Shown here: piece by piece, positions 1 to 6,958 of the stretch | Layout of the letters: each line of letters opens with the position of its first letter | How positions within the stretch are numbered: the stretch's first letter is position 1 | NCBI GenBank assembly: GCA_030641695.1 | Contig: DAOWGY010000201.1 | Coordinates: forward strand, 1 to 14,424 | Source of the DNA: Gammaproteobacteria bacterium | Lineage (GTDB): Bacteria > Pseudomonadota > Gammaproteobacteria > Steroidobacterales > Woeseiaceae | DNA length: 14,424 nt | Reading direction: 5' to 3' | Made by a program: the position numbers and the translations under genes | The notes under the pieces: model-generated | What the model was told of the DNA's origin: nothing | Seen by the model: the letters and a program-made list of their open reading frames with translations, nothing else | The model's database searches: none

Positions 1-1
1 T

Positions 2-346
2 GGCAAATGGATCAAGGCTGTCTATGGAACAGCCGACGCCGTTATCCAGCTGATGACGTTTATTTTTGACGGTGAAGGGAAACTCGGCGGCGCTGATGCC
101 CAGCAATGGTTGGCTGATGCCGGCGCCGGGTTCTCGTTCAGCCTGATTTTCTCCGCCGGTGCGCTGACCGATACGGAACGCTACACACAGGCATCGGCAG
201 GTGCTCTGAAATGGGGTAGCGGTCTGATTGACCCACCACTGAAAACGCTTAACGCGCACAGCAACCTGGAAACCGGCCGCAACGGCTTTCAGCTGACCGC
301 GACGACGCCGCGCGCCGGGCAGCATACGCTTGAAATGCAAGACTGA
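2..346 (+). CDS. C-terminal part of an unrecognised protein (5' end outside window)
   Basis: The reading frame is already open at base 2 and ends at TGA 344-346. The internal ATG at 53 is therefore probably not the true start, and about 114 codons of the 3' end are visible. I do not recognise the family. The visible part has a mixed hydrophobic and polar composition rich in Gly and Ala, with no transmembrane segment, no cysteine and no metal-binding motif that I can identify. Its stop codon directly abuts the stop of the convergent regulator gene, the two forming the palindrome TGATCA. The call as a real gene rests on the uninterrupted frame and its exact fit against the neighbour. The function is unknown. 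Confidence 0.55.
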   Translation, partial: GKWIKAVYGTADAVIQLMTFIFDGEGKLGGADAQQWLADAGAGFSFSLIFSAGALTDTERYTQASAGALKWGSGLIDPPLKTLNAHSNLETGRNGFQLTATTPRAGQHTLEMQD

Positions 347-2206
347 TCAGTCGATCCGGCGAAACCCAACCTGCTCAACCAGCGCCGTGTAGCGCGGGTC
401 GTTACGCTGCCCTCTTAGCATCGCGCTGACCTGCAGAAATATCATGTCCCTTGAGCGTTGTTGCAGGGCTTTCTCAAGTTGTGCGAAACCGTGCTCGGCG
501 TCTCCCGCAGCAAAGTGCACTGACGCGATCAACGAGGGCGCCACGTAATCCTGTTCAGCCTTTTCCTGCAGCTCAAGCAGCAGAGTTCTTGCTCCGGCGT
601 TCCTGCCAGCACGAAAGTAGGCTGAGGCCAGGTTGGCAATTTGACGCGAACCACGGCCCTGATTCTCGATGTCCGCCTGGAAGGTTTCGATCGCCCTGTC
701 GTAGTTGCCGATCGTGAGATAGCTCCACCCGGACAGGGTGGCGCTGTCGGAGTGCTGACTGCCCGTTTCCGCAGCGGCAGCTGCCTTTTCGTAGAGGCCT
801 GCATGAAAATATCGCCAACCTGCGTTGATTTGCACGTAAGGGTCATTGGGACTGGCGGCCAGGCGCCGTTCTATGAGTTCGATCGCCTCATCGTGTCGTT
901 CCTGAGTCGACAGAAACAGCGCGTAGCCGAGTATGTTCAGAGGGTCGATTTCGATTGTCTTGATGTATTCCCGCTCGGCGGCCTCGAAATCCCAGTCGTA
1001 CCAGGTCAGGATGTCCGCGTACAAGGTCCGCGCATCCGCAAGCTCGGCATCGAGGGCGATCGCTCGAAGTGCTGCCTCTTTTGCTTTTGGATACACATCA
1101 GCGGGTTTGCGGTGACCGTACTCCGTTCCGAGGAAGCTGTAGGCCCAGCCGAGCGTTGCATACGCTTCCGCAAACTGGTCGTCGAGCGCGATCGCGTCCT
1201 CGAGATAGACAACGGCCTGCTCGAGATCGTCAGGCGTCTGCCTGAACGTATGATAGCGGCCGAGTAAGAACAGGTTATAGGCGTCGAGGCTCTCGGTCGG
1301 CAACTTGCTGCCGCTTCGATCCGCTTCGATGTACTCAACCTCGAGCGCCTGCGCGATCTGCTCCGCGACCTCCTGCTGGACCGTAAAGATACTCTGCATC
1401 GATAGCTCCCGGTCATAGTTCGCGGCCCATAGGTGCTCATCGGTTACGCCGTCAATGAGCTGCACCGTGATGCGGAGGCGATCTTCATCCACTCTTACAC
1501 TGCCTTCGATGACAGCCTCGGCCCGCAGGTTCGTCGCGATTTCCGGGAGGCTCTTGCTGCTGCCCCGGTAAGGTTCGACAGACGTCCGCGAAATCACGGC
1601 AACATCGTCCAGCAAAGCGAGGCGGCTCAATAGCTCCTCGTGCATGCCGTCCGCAAAAAACTGATGGTCACCACTCGCGCTCATGTCTTCGAAAGGCAAA
1701 ACCGCGAGCGTGCCGGCTTTGGCGATAGGCAGAATATTCTCTGGTGCATCATCGAGCCCCCACATTATTACCGCGCCAACCAGGACGGCTGTCGCGATAA
1801 GCGGCCACATCAATCTGGACAGGTGCCCGGACCTGGCATCGAACGCAGTTTTGACCTCAGGAATCAGGCGGTATCCGCGGCCCCTTACAGCAGTGACGTA
1901 GCGCGGGTTCTGGCTGTCCTCGCCGAGCGCCTGGCGTAACAGGCGAACGCGTTGCGCAAGCGTTTCGTCGCTAACGACCGCGCCACCCCACACCTCGCCG
2001 ATGAGCTGGTCCTTGTCGACGCCTCCGGGAGCATGCCTGATGAGAACTGCAAGTAGCTTGAATGAGAGATCCGGAAGGTCAATCGGCTGTTTGCCGCGGA
2101 TTACGGTTCGGCGACGCAGGTCGACGAGCAAATCATCAACCCGCAAGCGGGCGTCCTCAGACTGCCGCAAATTGCCCTCCGTACCGTCTTGTTGCATTTG
2201 ACCCAT
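347..2206 (-). CDS. Membrane-bound winged-helix transcriptional regulator with TolB-N-like and TPR domains (CadC-like architecture)
   Basis: This 619-residue one-component regulator has three parts. Residues about 18-117 form an OmpR/PhoB-type winged helix ending in the typical RGRGYRL wing. Residues about 132-150 are a single hydrophobic helix (LMWPLIATAVLVGAVIMWG). The rest should be periplasmic: a TolB-N/FlgO-like domain at about 165-290 (LAVLPFEDMS, FADGMHEELLSRL, VIEGSVR), then TPR-like helical repeats from about 305 to 590. By analogy with CadC and ToxR, the protein would sense an envelope signal and bind DNA directly without a kinase; that is inference. The ATG at 2206 is the first start, and a second ATG at 2197 is equally possible because neither has a strong ribosome-binding site. 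The gene is divergent from an outer-membrane protein gene, with phased direct repeats between them. The signal sensed cannot be read from the sequence. Confidence 0.9.
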   Translation of the reverse strand: MGQMQQDGTEGNLRQSEDARLRVDDLLVDLRRRTVIRGKQPIDLPDLSFKLLAVLIRHAPGGVDKDQLIGEVWGGAVVSDETLAQRVRLLRQALGEDSQNPRYVTAVRGRGYRLIPEVKTAFDARSGHLSRLMWPLIATAVLVGAVIMWGLDDAPENILPIAKAGTLAVLPFEDMSASGDHQFFADGMHEELLSRLALLDDVAVISRTSVEPYRGSSKSLPEIATNLRAEAVIEGSVRVDEDRLRITVQLIDGVTDEHLWAANYDRELSMQSIFTVQQEVAEQIAQALEVEYIEADRSGSKLPTESLDAYNLFLLGRYHTFRQTPDDLEQAVVYLEDAIALDDQFAEAYATLGWAYSFLGTEYGHRKPADVYPKAKEAALRAIALDAELADARTLYADILTWYDWDFEAAEREYIKTIEIDPLNILGYALFLSTQERHDEAIELIERRLAASPNDPYVQINAGWRYFHAGLYEKAAAAAETGSQHSDSATLSGWSYLTIGNYDRAIETFQADIENQGRGSRQIANLASAYFRAGRNAGARTLLLELQEKAEQDYVAPSLIASVHFAAGDAEHGFAQLEKALQQRSRDMIFLQVSAMLRGQRNDPRYTALVEQVGFRRID

Positions 2207-2220
2207 CTGTATCTAGTTGA

Positions 2221-2233
2221 TTTGGAAACCAAA
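2221..2233. repeat. Short perfect inverted repeat near the regulator start
   Basis: TTTGG-AAA-CCAAA is a perfect 5-bp inverted repeat with a 3-nt spacer. It lies 14 bp upstream of the regulator's start codon, between that start and the phased direct repeats. It could form a small leader hairpin in the regulator mRNA or serve as a short dyad. It is brief enough to be chance. Confidence 0.3.
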
Positions 2234-2239
2234 AATAGC

Positions 2240-2282
2240 CTTCAGCGAAGCTTCAGCATTCTTCAGCGAAACTTCAAGGATT
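2240..2282. promoter_or_regulatory. Array of four phased direct repeats, candidate operator for the divergent regulator
   Basis: Four tandem units all begin with CTTCA, at 2240, 2251, 2261 and 2272: CTTCAGCGAAG, CTTCAGCATT, CTTCAGCGAAA and CTTCAAGGATT. The spacing is 11, 10 and 11 bp, one helical turn, so all copies face the same side of the DNA. Winged-helix proteins of the OmpR/PhoB class bind tandem direct repeats with this spacing, and such a protein is encoded 34 bp away. The array lies 33 bp from the regulator start and about 57 bp from the OMP start, so it could control both genes. Units 1 and 3 also contain the dyad TTC-AGC-GAA. That the adjacent regulator binds here is inference. Confidence 0.6.
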
Positions 2283-2338
2283 GTAGCCGTCACGCGTCCA
2301 GTGTGTCGGCCACGTTAACCAATCACGAGGACAATCTC

Positions 2339-2893
2339 ATGAAATATGCAAAAACGGCGTCAATCGCCTTACTGGCCACGCTAGCGCTGGCTCCTTTGAC
2401 CGCGTTCGCAGATAGCGGTTTCTTCATAGGCGGCAGTGTGGGTTCGGCCACACTCACCGAGGACTTTGACGGACTGGGTGTCGACGCAGACAGCGATTCC
2501 TTTCGGCTCACCGCTGGATGGCAATTCAACGACTATTTCGCCCTCGAGGGTGGCTACCACAGTTTCGGCAAGTTTGAGGAGTCGCTGGATGTCGGTGGCA
2601 ATCCGGTCGACATCCGACTGAAGGCGGATGGTTTCACGCTGGGAGCGACCGGCAGTCTTCCTCTTGGCAGCAGCTTCTCCCTGTTTGGACGTGCCGGTGC
2701 GTTCTTCTGGGACGGCGACGCGGAGATCAACAACGTTTCGCAGGCACGGCCGGAAGACACGAACATTTACCTTGGTGGCGGAGCGACGGTTGCAGTTACT
2801 GAGAGACTGAGACTGGTCGGTGACTGGACTCGCTATCAACTCGAGGACACCGAAAGCGACGTGATCTCGCTCGGCTTTACGTATCGCTTCTAG
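2339..2893 (+). CDS. Small outer-membrane beta-barrel protein (OmpA/Opa-like barrel)
   Basis: This 184-residue secreted protein has a Sec signal peptide (MKYAKTASIALLATLALAP...) with likely cleavage after AFA, about residue 24. The mature part alternates in the beta-strand pattern of an 8-stranded barrel: FFIGGSVGSA, RLTAGWQFNDYFALEGGY, FSLFGRAGAFFW, IYLGGGATVAV, RLRLVGDWTRY. It ends in SLGFTYRF, the C-terminal aromatic signature recognised by the BAM machinery. The ATG at 2339 is chosen over the upstream frame because GAGG (2327-2330) sits 8 nt before it and the signal peptide starts there. It has no porin-size domain or peptidoglycan-binding domain. The divergent membrane regulator and its repeat array make it a likely regulated target. 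The exact substrate or role is unknown. Confidence 0.88.
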   Translation: MKYAKTASIALLATLALAPLTAFADSGFFIGGSVGSATLTEDFDGLGVDADSDSFRLTAGWQFNDYFALEGGYHSFGKFEESLDVGGNPVDIRLKADGFTLGATGSLPLGSSFSLFGRAGAFFWDGDAEINNVSQARPEDTNIYLGGGATVAVTERLRLVGDWTRYQLEDTESDVISLGFTYRF

Positions 2894-2916
2894 CGCAGCG
2901 TCTTGGCACTTCAAGT

Positions 2917-2946
2917 TCTGCCGGCGTCAGCAATGACGCTGGCAGA
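2917..2946. terminator. Hairpin between convergent genes, probable 3'-end/termination element
   Basis: The arms TCTGCCGGCGTCA and TGACGCTGGCAGA enclose a GCAA (GNRA) tetraloop, giving a 13-bp stem. All pairs are Watson-Crick except G2923 with T2940, which is a G-U wobble in plus-strand RNA and a C-A mismatch in minus-strand RNA. It lies 23 bp after the OMP stop and 6 bp beyond the stop of the convergent TPR gene. There is no clear U-tract on either side. It may therefore act as a 3'-end stabiliser or depend on other factors rather than being a textbook intrinsic terminator. Confidence 0.55.
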
Positions 2947-2952
2947 TCTGCA

Positions 2953-4146
2953 TTACTCGTGAGCCAGATACCAGGCTTCGTACTCTTCCGAGCGTAGCAA
3001 CGATGCCATCGCCGTGTCTTTTTCGAACGCTTGCGGACTCAGCGTGTAGCCGAATTGTTTTTCGAGCATGTCGAGCGCTTCGATAGCCTTGTCGTACTGC
3101 TCCACCGCAGTTTGCGACCGCAGTGCCGACCACCATCCGAGCTCGAGACCGGGCTCGAACTGTATTGCCTGCTCGGCATAGGCCACAGCATCCTCGTTCT
3201 TGCCGAGGACCAGCGCAGCTGCGGACAAACGTGCCGACATCGCGGAATCCTGTGCGCCGAGACGTGACTGCAGCCTGAGCAAGGCATCCATAGCCTCGTC
3301 AAAGCGCCGCGACGGGAAATAGTAGTCGAGCAGCATCAGCGAATACAACGGCTCTTCGGGGAAGTATTTGTCGACGTCGATCAATGCGCTGCGGAGCTTG
3401 CGGCGATTGCGGGTTGCCTTGGTGAGGTGCACCGTCGTCAGCACCGTGACACGCTGACTTCGAAGCTCCTCATCGACGTCTTTCAGAATGTCGAAATAGC
3501 GATCGACCTGGCCGTCCCTCGACGCTTTGAGCAATTCGGTCATCTTGAAGGTTTGCTGCTCGGTCGGACCTTGGAAATCCAGCAACTTCCGAACCGCCTG
3601 CTTGCCGGGATTGATCGAAATAAGCGCAACGCCGACGCCATCACTGAATTTTTCGCCGTCCATGAAATCGACCCAGTCGACGATGACGACGCGACCCTTG
3701 CCGTCGAGACGCAACTCGTACTCGTGATAGTTGAACTGAAAATCCGGCAGGTCGTACCTGACGATCGCCTTGCCACGATCACCGCGCGAACCGAACCCCA
3801 GCCAGGCGGCCCTAACGTTGCCTTCCGTATCGGCAAATGCAGACTTGAGCAGACCCACGAGATTGTCATCAAAATCTTCCCGAAAGCCCTTTTTCACTTT
3901 GGGGTCGATGAGCCGTAGCCCGAAGATGCGCTCGAGCATGTCTTCCTGGTCGACTGCATGTGCGAAACGCTCGAGCGAGCTCTTGTTCAGGTCCGCGACG
4001 ATTTCCTGGAAGCCAGCACGAAAAATCTGCTGGCGCTCGAGCTCGGCTTGACGCTCTGCCTCGTGCGCATCGTCCTGCGCCCCCGCCACCGGCAACTGCA
4101 GGGCGATAAAACTCAGTAACGCAATTCGTAGTGCAACTCGGATCAC
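2953..4146 (-). CDS. Secreted TPR-like protein of unknown function, downstream of tyrS
   Basis: I do not recognise this family. The start is set at the GTG at 4146 because GGAGG (4158-4154 on the minus strand) precedes it by 8 nt and the protein then opens with a clean signal peptide (MIRVALRIALLSFIALQLP..., likely cleavage after AGA, residue 23). Another GTG at 4161 is in frame but lacks a Shine-Dalgarno. The mature N-terminal half is a mixed alpha/beta region (YHEYELRLDGKGRVVIVDWVD). The C-terminal half, from about residue 230, is made of helical pairs typical of TPRs (KNEDAVAYAEQAIQFEPGLE, YDKAIEALDMLEKQFG). It should be periplasmic. It begins 16 nt after the tyrS stop, so it is probably co-transcribed with tyrS. 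Confidence 0.8.
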   Translation of the reverse strand: MIRVALRIALLSFIALQLPVAGAQDDAHEAERQAELERQQIFRAGFQEIVADLNKSSLERFAHAVDQEDMLERIFGLRLIDPKVKKGFREDFDDNLVGLLKSAFADTEGNVRAAWLGFGSRGDRGKAIVRYDLPDFQFNYHEYELRLDGKGRVVIVDWVDFMDGEKFSDGVGVALISINPGKQAVRKLLDFQGPTEQQTFKMTELLKASRDGQVDRYFDILKDVDEELRSQRVTVLTTVHLTKATRNRRKLRSALIDVDKYFPEEPLYSLMLLDYYFPSRRFDEAMDALLRLQSRLGAQDSAMSARLSAAALVLGKNEDAVAYAEQAIQFEPGLELGWWSALRSQTAVEQYDKAIEALDMLEKQFGYTLSPQAFEKDTAMASLLRSEEYEAWYLAHE

Positions 4147-4162
4147 CGGGGACGCCTCCACA

Positions 4163-5362
4163 CTAGCTCAGGCTGACACGCGCAAAACGTCTTCGACCAA
4201 CCTGGTAGACATTAGTGCTACCTGCATCGATCGTGAGCGATCGATCTTCAACCCGCTCGCCGTCGATACGCACGGCGCCTTGCTTGATCATTCGGAATGC
4301 CTCGGACGTACTGCTAACGAGGCCCGCGCCCTTTAGAAGATGCGCGATTCCGAGTTCTCCGTCCTGCGCTTCGAGCGTCAACTCCAGCATATCCTCGGGC
4401 ATCTCGCCTTCGCGAAACCGTGATATGAACACCTGCTTCGCGGCCTCCGCCGCATTAGCGTCGTGAAATCGCGTGACGATCTCAAGCGCGAGTTCGAATT
4501 TCGCATCGCGCGGATTCATGCCGTCATCGACTCGCTTATGCAGACCCGCAACGTCGTCGAGAGAACGGAAGCTCAGCAATTCGAAGTAGCGCCACATCAG
4601 CTCGTCGGAGATCGACATGAGTTTGCCGAACATTTCACCGGGTGCATCCGTGATGCCGACGTAGTTGCCCAGTGACTTCGACATTTTTTGTACGCCATCG
4701 AGGCCTTCAAGCAATGGCGTCGTCATCACCAGCTGTGGTTCCTGATCGAAGTCCTGTTGCAATTGCCGCCCGACCAGCAGATTGAATTTCTGGTCCGTGC
4801 CACCGAGTTCGACGTCCGCTTTCAGCGCGACCGAGTCATAGCCCTGTACGATCGGGTACAGGAATTCGTGGATGGATATCGGCTGGCCGCCCTCGTAGCG
4901 CTTCTTGAAATCGTCGCGCTCCAGCATGCGCGCAACGGTGTGGTGCGAGGCAAGCCTTACGAGACCCGCGGCGTCCATCGAGCCCATCCAGTTCGAATTG
5001 AACTCGATGCGTGTCTTGTCGGCATCCAGAATCTTGAAAATCTGCGATTCATACGTCTCGGCGTTTTGCTTGATCTCGTCAGCAGACAGCGGTGGCCGCG
5101 TCGCGTTCTTGCCGGAAGGGTCGCCGATCATCCCCGTGAAATCGCCGATCAGAAAGACGACCTCGTGGCCGAACTCCTGGAACTGGCGCATCTTGTTAAT
5201 TAGTACGGTGTGCCCGATATGCAGGTCGGGCGCTGTCGGATCGAATCCGGTTTTGACGATCAGCGGCCTGCCCTTCTTCAGTTTGGCCTCGAGACCGTCC
5301 TCCGGCAGCACCTCGTCGGTACCACGGGCCAGTTCTGCAAGTTGTTGCTTGATGTCGCTCAT
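4163..5362 (-). CDS. tyrS: Tyrosyl-tRNA synthetase
   Basis: This class I aminoacyl-tRNA synthetase charges tRNA-Tyr with tyrosine in the cytoplasm. At 399 residues it matches the TyrZ-like (type 2) branch better than the roughly 424-residue E. coli TyrS. The HIGH signature is at residues 48-51 (DLHIGHTVL), followed by FLIGDFTGMIGDPSGKN, the tyrosine-pocket motif GGTDQKFN at 187-194, and KMSKS at 226-230. The C-terminal part, from about 335, is an S4 RNA-binding domain (GAVRIDGERVED). The ATG at 5362 has AAGG a few bases upstream. It is divergent from the M23 peptidase gene and followed 16 nt later by the secreted TPR-like gene. I see no T-box or attenuator, which would be unusual in this group anyway. 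Confidence 0.97.
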   Translation of the reverse strand: MSDIKQQLAELARGTDEVLPEDGLEAKLKKGRPLIVKTGFDPTAPDLHIGHTVLINKMRQFQEFGHEVVFLIGDFTGMIGDPSGKNATRPPLSADEIKQNAETYESQIFKILDADKTRIEFNSNWMGSMDAAGLVRLASHHTVARMLERDDFKKRYEGGQPISIHEFLYPIVQGYDSVALKADVELGGTDQKFNLLVGRQLQQDFDQEPQLVMTTPLLEGLDGVQKMSKSLGNYVGITDAPGEMFGKLMSISDELMWRYFELLSFRSLDDVAGLHKRVDDGMNPRDAKFELALEIVTRFHDANAAEAAKQVFISRFREGEMPEDMLELTLEAQDGELGIAHLLKGAGLVSSTSEAFRMIKQGAVRIDGERVEDRSLTIDAGSTNVYQVGRRRFARVSLS

Positions 5363-5399
5363 TGCTGCCTTTATTCATGTGCGCCCAGGATGCAGCGGA

Positions 5400-5428
5400 A
5401 CTGTAGCACTCTCGGCGAGCGATGAAAG
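5400..5428 (-). promoter_or_regulatory. Possible tyrS promoter
   Basis: Read on the minus strand, TACAGT (plus 5400-5405) is a -10 candidate preceded by TG, giving TGCTACAGT as an extended -10. A weak -35, CTTTCA (plus 5423-5428), lies 17 bp upstream. It would give a leader of roughly 30 nt before the tyrS ATG. An alternative on the same strand is TGTTATAAG (-10 hexamer at plus 5480-5485), which would make a leader of about 110 nt. Neither has a good -35. Confidence 0.35.
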
Positions 5429-5495
5429 CCCCGGCGTCCATGTTCATCGCGTTGTGAGGCATTCCGGTTAACGCTCTGACTTATAACACTTTTCT

Positions 5496-5524
5496 TTGAC
5501 CTGGCGGGACGCTCACGGTAGAGT
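5496..5524 (+). promoter_or_regulatory. Sigma70-type promoter for the M23 peptidase-anmK unit
   Basis: TTGACC (5496-5501) and TAGAGT (5519-5524) are separated by exactly 17 bp, matching a housekeeping promoter at five of six and four of six consensus positions. Transcription would begin near 5531, giving a short leader of about 24 nt before the TTG start at 5555. It is the best promoter match I see in the window. Confidence 0.65.
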
Positions 5525-5554
5525 AGCGGCATTCTTGAGAACGGGGTCGCAGAC

Positions 5555-6946
5555 TTGCATCGTCCGGTCAGTCCATTACTGCACGACTACAAGCCAACTG
5601 CAGAGAAAAAAGCGAAAAAATCCAAAGCCCTGCAATGGTTTGTCGTGGGTCTGGGAATACCTCTCGCCGGTCTTGCGCTCGTCTCCACACTGAATACAAC
5701 GACGCCGGGTGCACCGCCACCGCAGCAGCCGATCATGACGGCGCCGGCCGGTTCCGACTATGCGGCCGATGAACCCGTCGAGCTCATTTTTGCAGAAACG
5801 CCGCTGGTTCTGGCCGACGCGATCAACCCACCGCCGCACCAGAAACTCAACCTTACGATTCGTCGCGGCGACACGCTCGACAAGCTGTTCCGGCAACACG
5901 ACCTCGACCTCGGACACCTCTCCGCGATATCCAGACTCGACGAGGCGCGCAAGCGGTTCAGGCGACTCAAGCCAGGTGACGAGTTTCTCATCACGCATGA
6001 CCAGGGTGACCTCGTCAGCATGTACTCGAATCTTGACCTGACGAGTGCGCTGAAGATCGAACGCGGGGAGTCGGGATTCACGGCGGAGGTCATCGAGCGG
6101 CCGATCGAGAAGCGCAAACGGCTCGCCTACGGCAGCATCGAATCGTCGTTGTTCGAGAGCGCCGCAGCCGCCGGCCTTTCCGACCGCGTCATCATGAACA
6201 TCGCCGGCATTTTCGCCTGGGATGTCGATTTCGTTCTCGATATTCGCTCCGGCGACAACTACTACGTCCAATACGAAGAGATCTGGCAGGACGGTAAATT
6301 TGTCAAGGACGGCGAGATCATCGCCGCCGAGTTCAACAATAACGGCCGCAGCTACCAGGCAATTCGCTTCATCGATGACAGCGGGCACGCCGATTACTTC
6401 ACGCCCGACGGACTCAGCGTTCGTAAGGCATTCATACGGGCGCCTGTCGACTTCACGAGAATAAGCTCGAACTTCAATCCGCGCCGCAAACATCCGATTC
6501 TCAATACGATTCGCGCGCACCGTGGCGTCGACTACGCGGCACCGCGTGGCACGCCGATCCGAGCCGCAGGTGACGGCAAGGTCATACACCGTGGTACAAA
6601 AAACGGCTACGGCAATACGGTCATCGTGCAGCATGGCGGCAATATCACGACGCTGTATGCGCACATGTCGCGGTTTGTCGGCAAAGTACGTGTCGGCACT
6701 CGCGTACGGCAGGGACAAACGATCGGCTACGTCGGATCTACCGGACTCGCAACCGCCAATCACCTGCATTACGAGTATCGGCTCAACGGTGTGCACCGCA
6801 ATCCGCGTACCGTTAGTCTGCCGCAGGCCGATCCCATTGATGATCAATACCGGCAGCAATTCCTCTCCGCCGTTGAACCGATACTGCAGGAACTTGAGAA
6901 ATTCAAGAACACGCAACTCGCGTCCGTTGCCTACAGCAACAAGTAG
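5555..6946 (+). CDS. MepM-like M23 family peptidoglycan endopeptidase
   Basis: This 463-residue, inner-membrane-anchored zinc endopeptidase probably cleaves peptide cross-links in peptidoglycan. Residues about 26-46 are a signal-anchor helix. Residues about 97-150 form an OapA/LysM-like region (LTIRRGDTLDKLF). Residues about 190-290 resemble the Csd3 second N-terminal domain. The M23 domain covers about 315-420: HRGVD supplies H322 and D326, LYAHM supplies H370, and HLHYEYR supplies H403 and H405, so the zinc and catalytic set is complete. The start is TTG: an in-frame TAG at 5519 limits the upstream side, no ATG or GTG exists before the helix, and GGGG lies 8 nt before the TTG. It overlaps nothing and ends 12 bp before anmK, so the two are likely co-transcribed. 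E. coli MepM has the same layout at a similar length. Confidence 0.93.
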   Translation: MHRPVSPLLHDYKPTAEKKAKKSKALQWFVVGLGIPLAGLALVSTLNTTTPGAPPPQQPIMTAPAGSDYAADEPVELIFAETPLVLADAINPPPHQKLNLTIRRGDTLDKLFRQHDLDLGHLSAISRLDEARKRFRRLKPGDEFLITHDQGDLVSMYSNLDLTSALKIERGESGFTAEVIERPIEKRKRLAYGSIESSLFESAAAAGLSDRVIMNIAGIFAWDVDFVLDIRSGDNYYVQYEEIWQDGKFVKDGEIIAAEFNNNGRSYQAIRFIDDSGHADYFTPDGLSVRKAFIRAPVDFTRISSNFNPRRKHPILNTIRAHRGVDYAAPRGTPIRAAGDGKVIHRGTKNGYGNTVIVQHGGNITTLYAHMSRFVGKVRVGTRVRQGQTIGYVGSTGLATANHLHYEYRLNGVHRNPRTVSLPQADPIDDQYRQQFLSAVEPILQELEKFKNTQLASVAYSNK

Positions 6947-6958
6947 CGACACCGCGCA

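Noticed and set aside
451..1939. Several open frames opposite the large regulator gene
   Set aside because: They lie wholly inside a gene with clear domains, have low-complexity Arg/Ser-rich products and no ribosome-binding sites; they are antisense shadows of a GC-rich gene.
2240..2282. CRISPR-like repeat array
   Set aside because: Units are only 10-11 bp with no spacers and no cas genes; the geometry fits a protein-binding operator.
5363..5554. T-box or tRNA gene in the tyrS/M23 gap
   Set aside because: No T-box core sequence or cloverleaf is visible; the gap is explained by divergent promoters.
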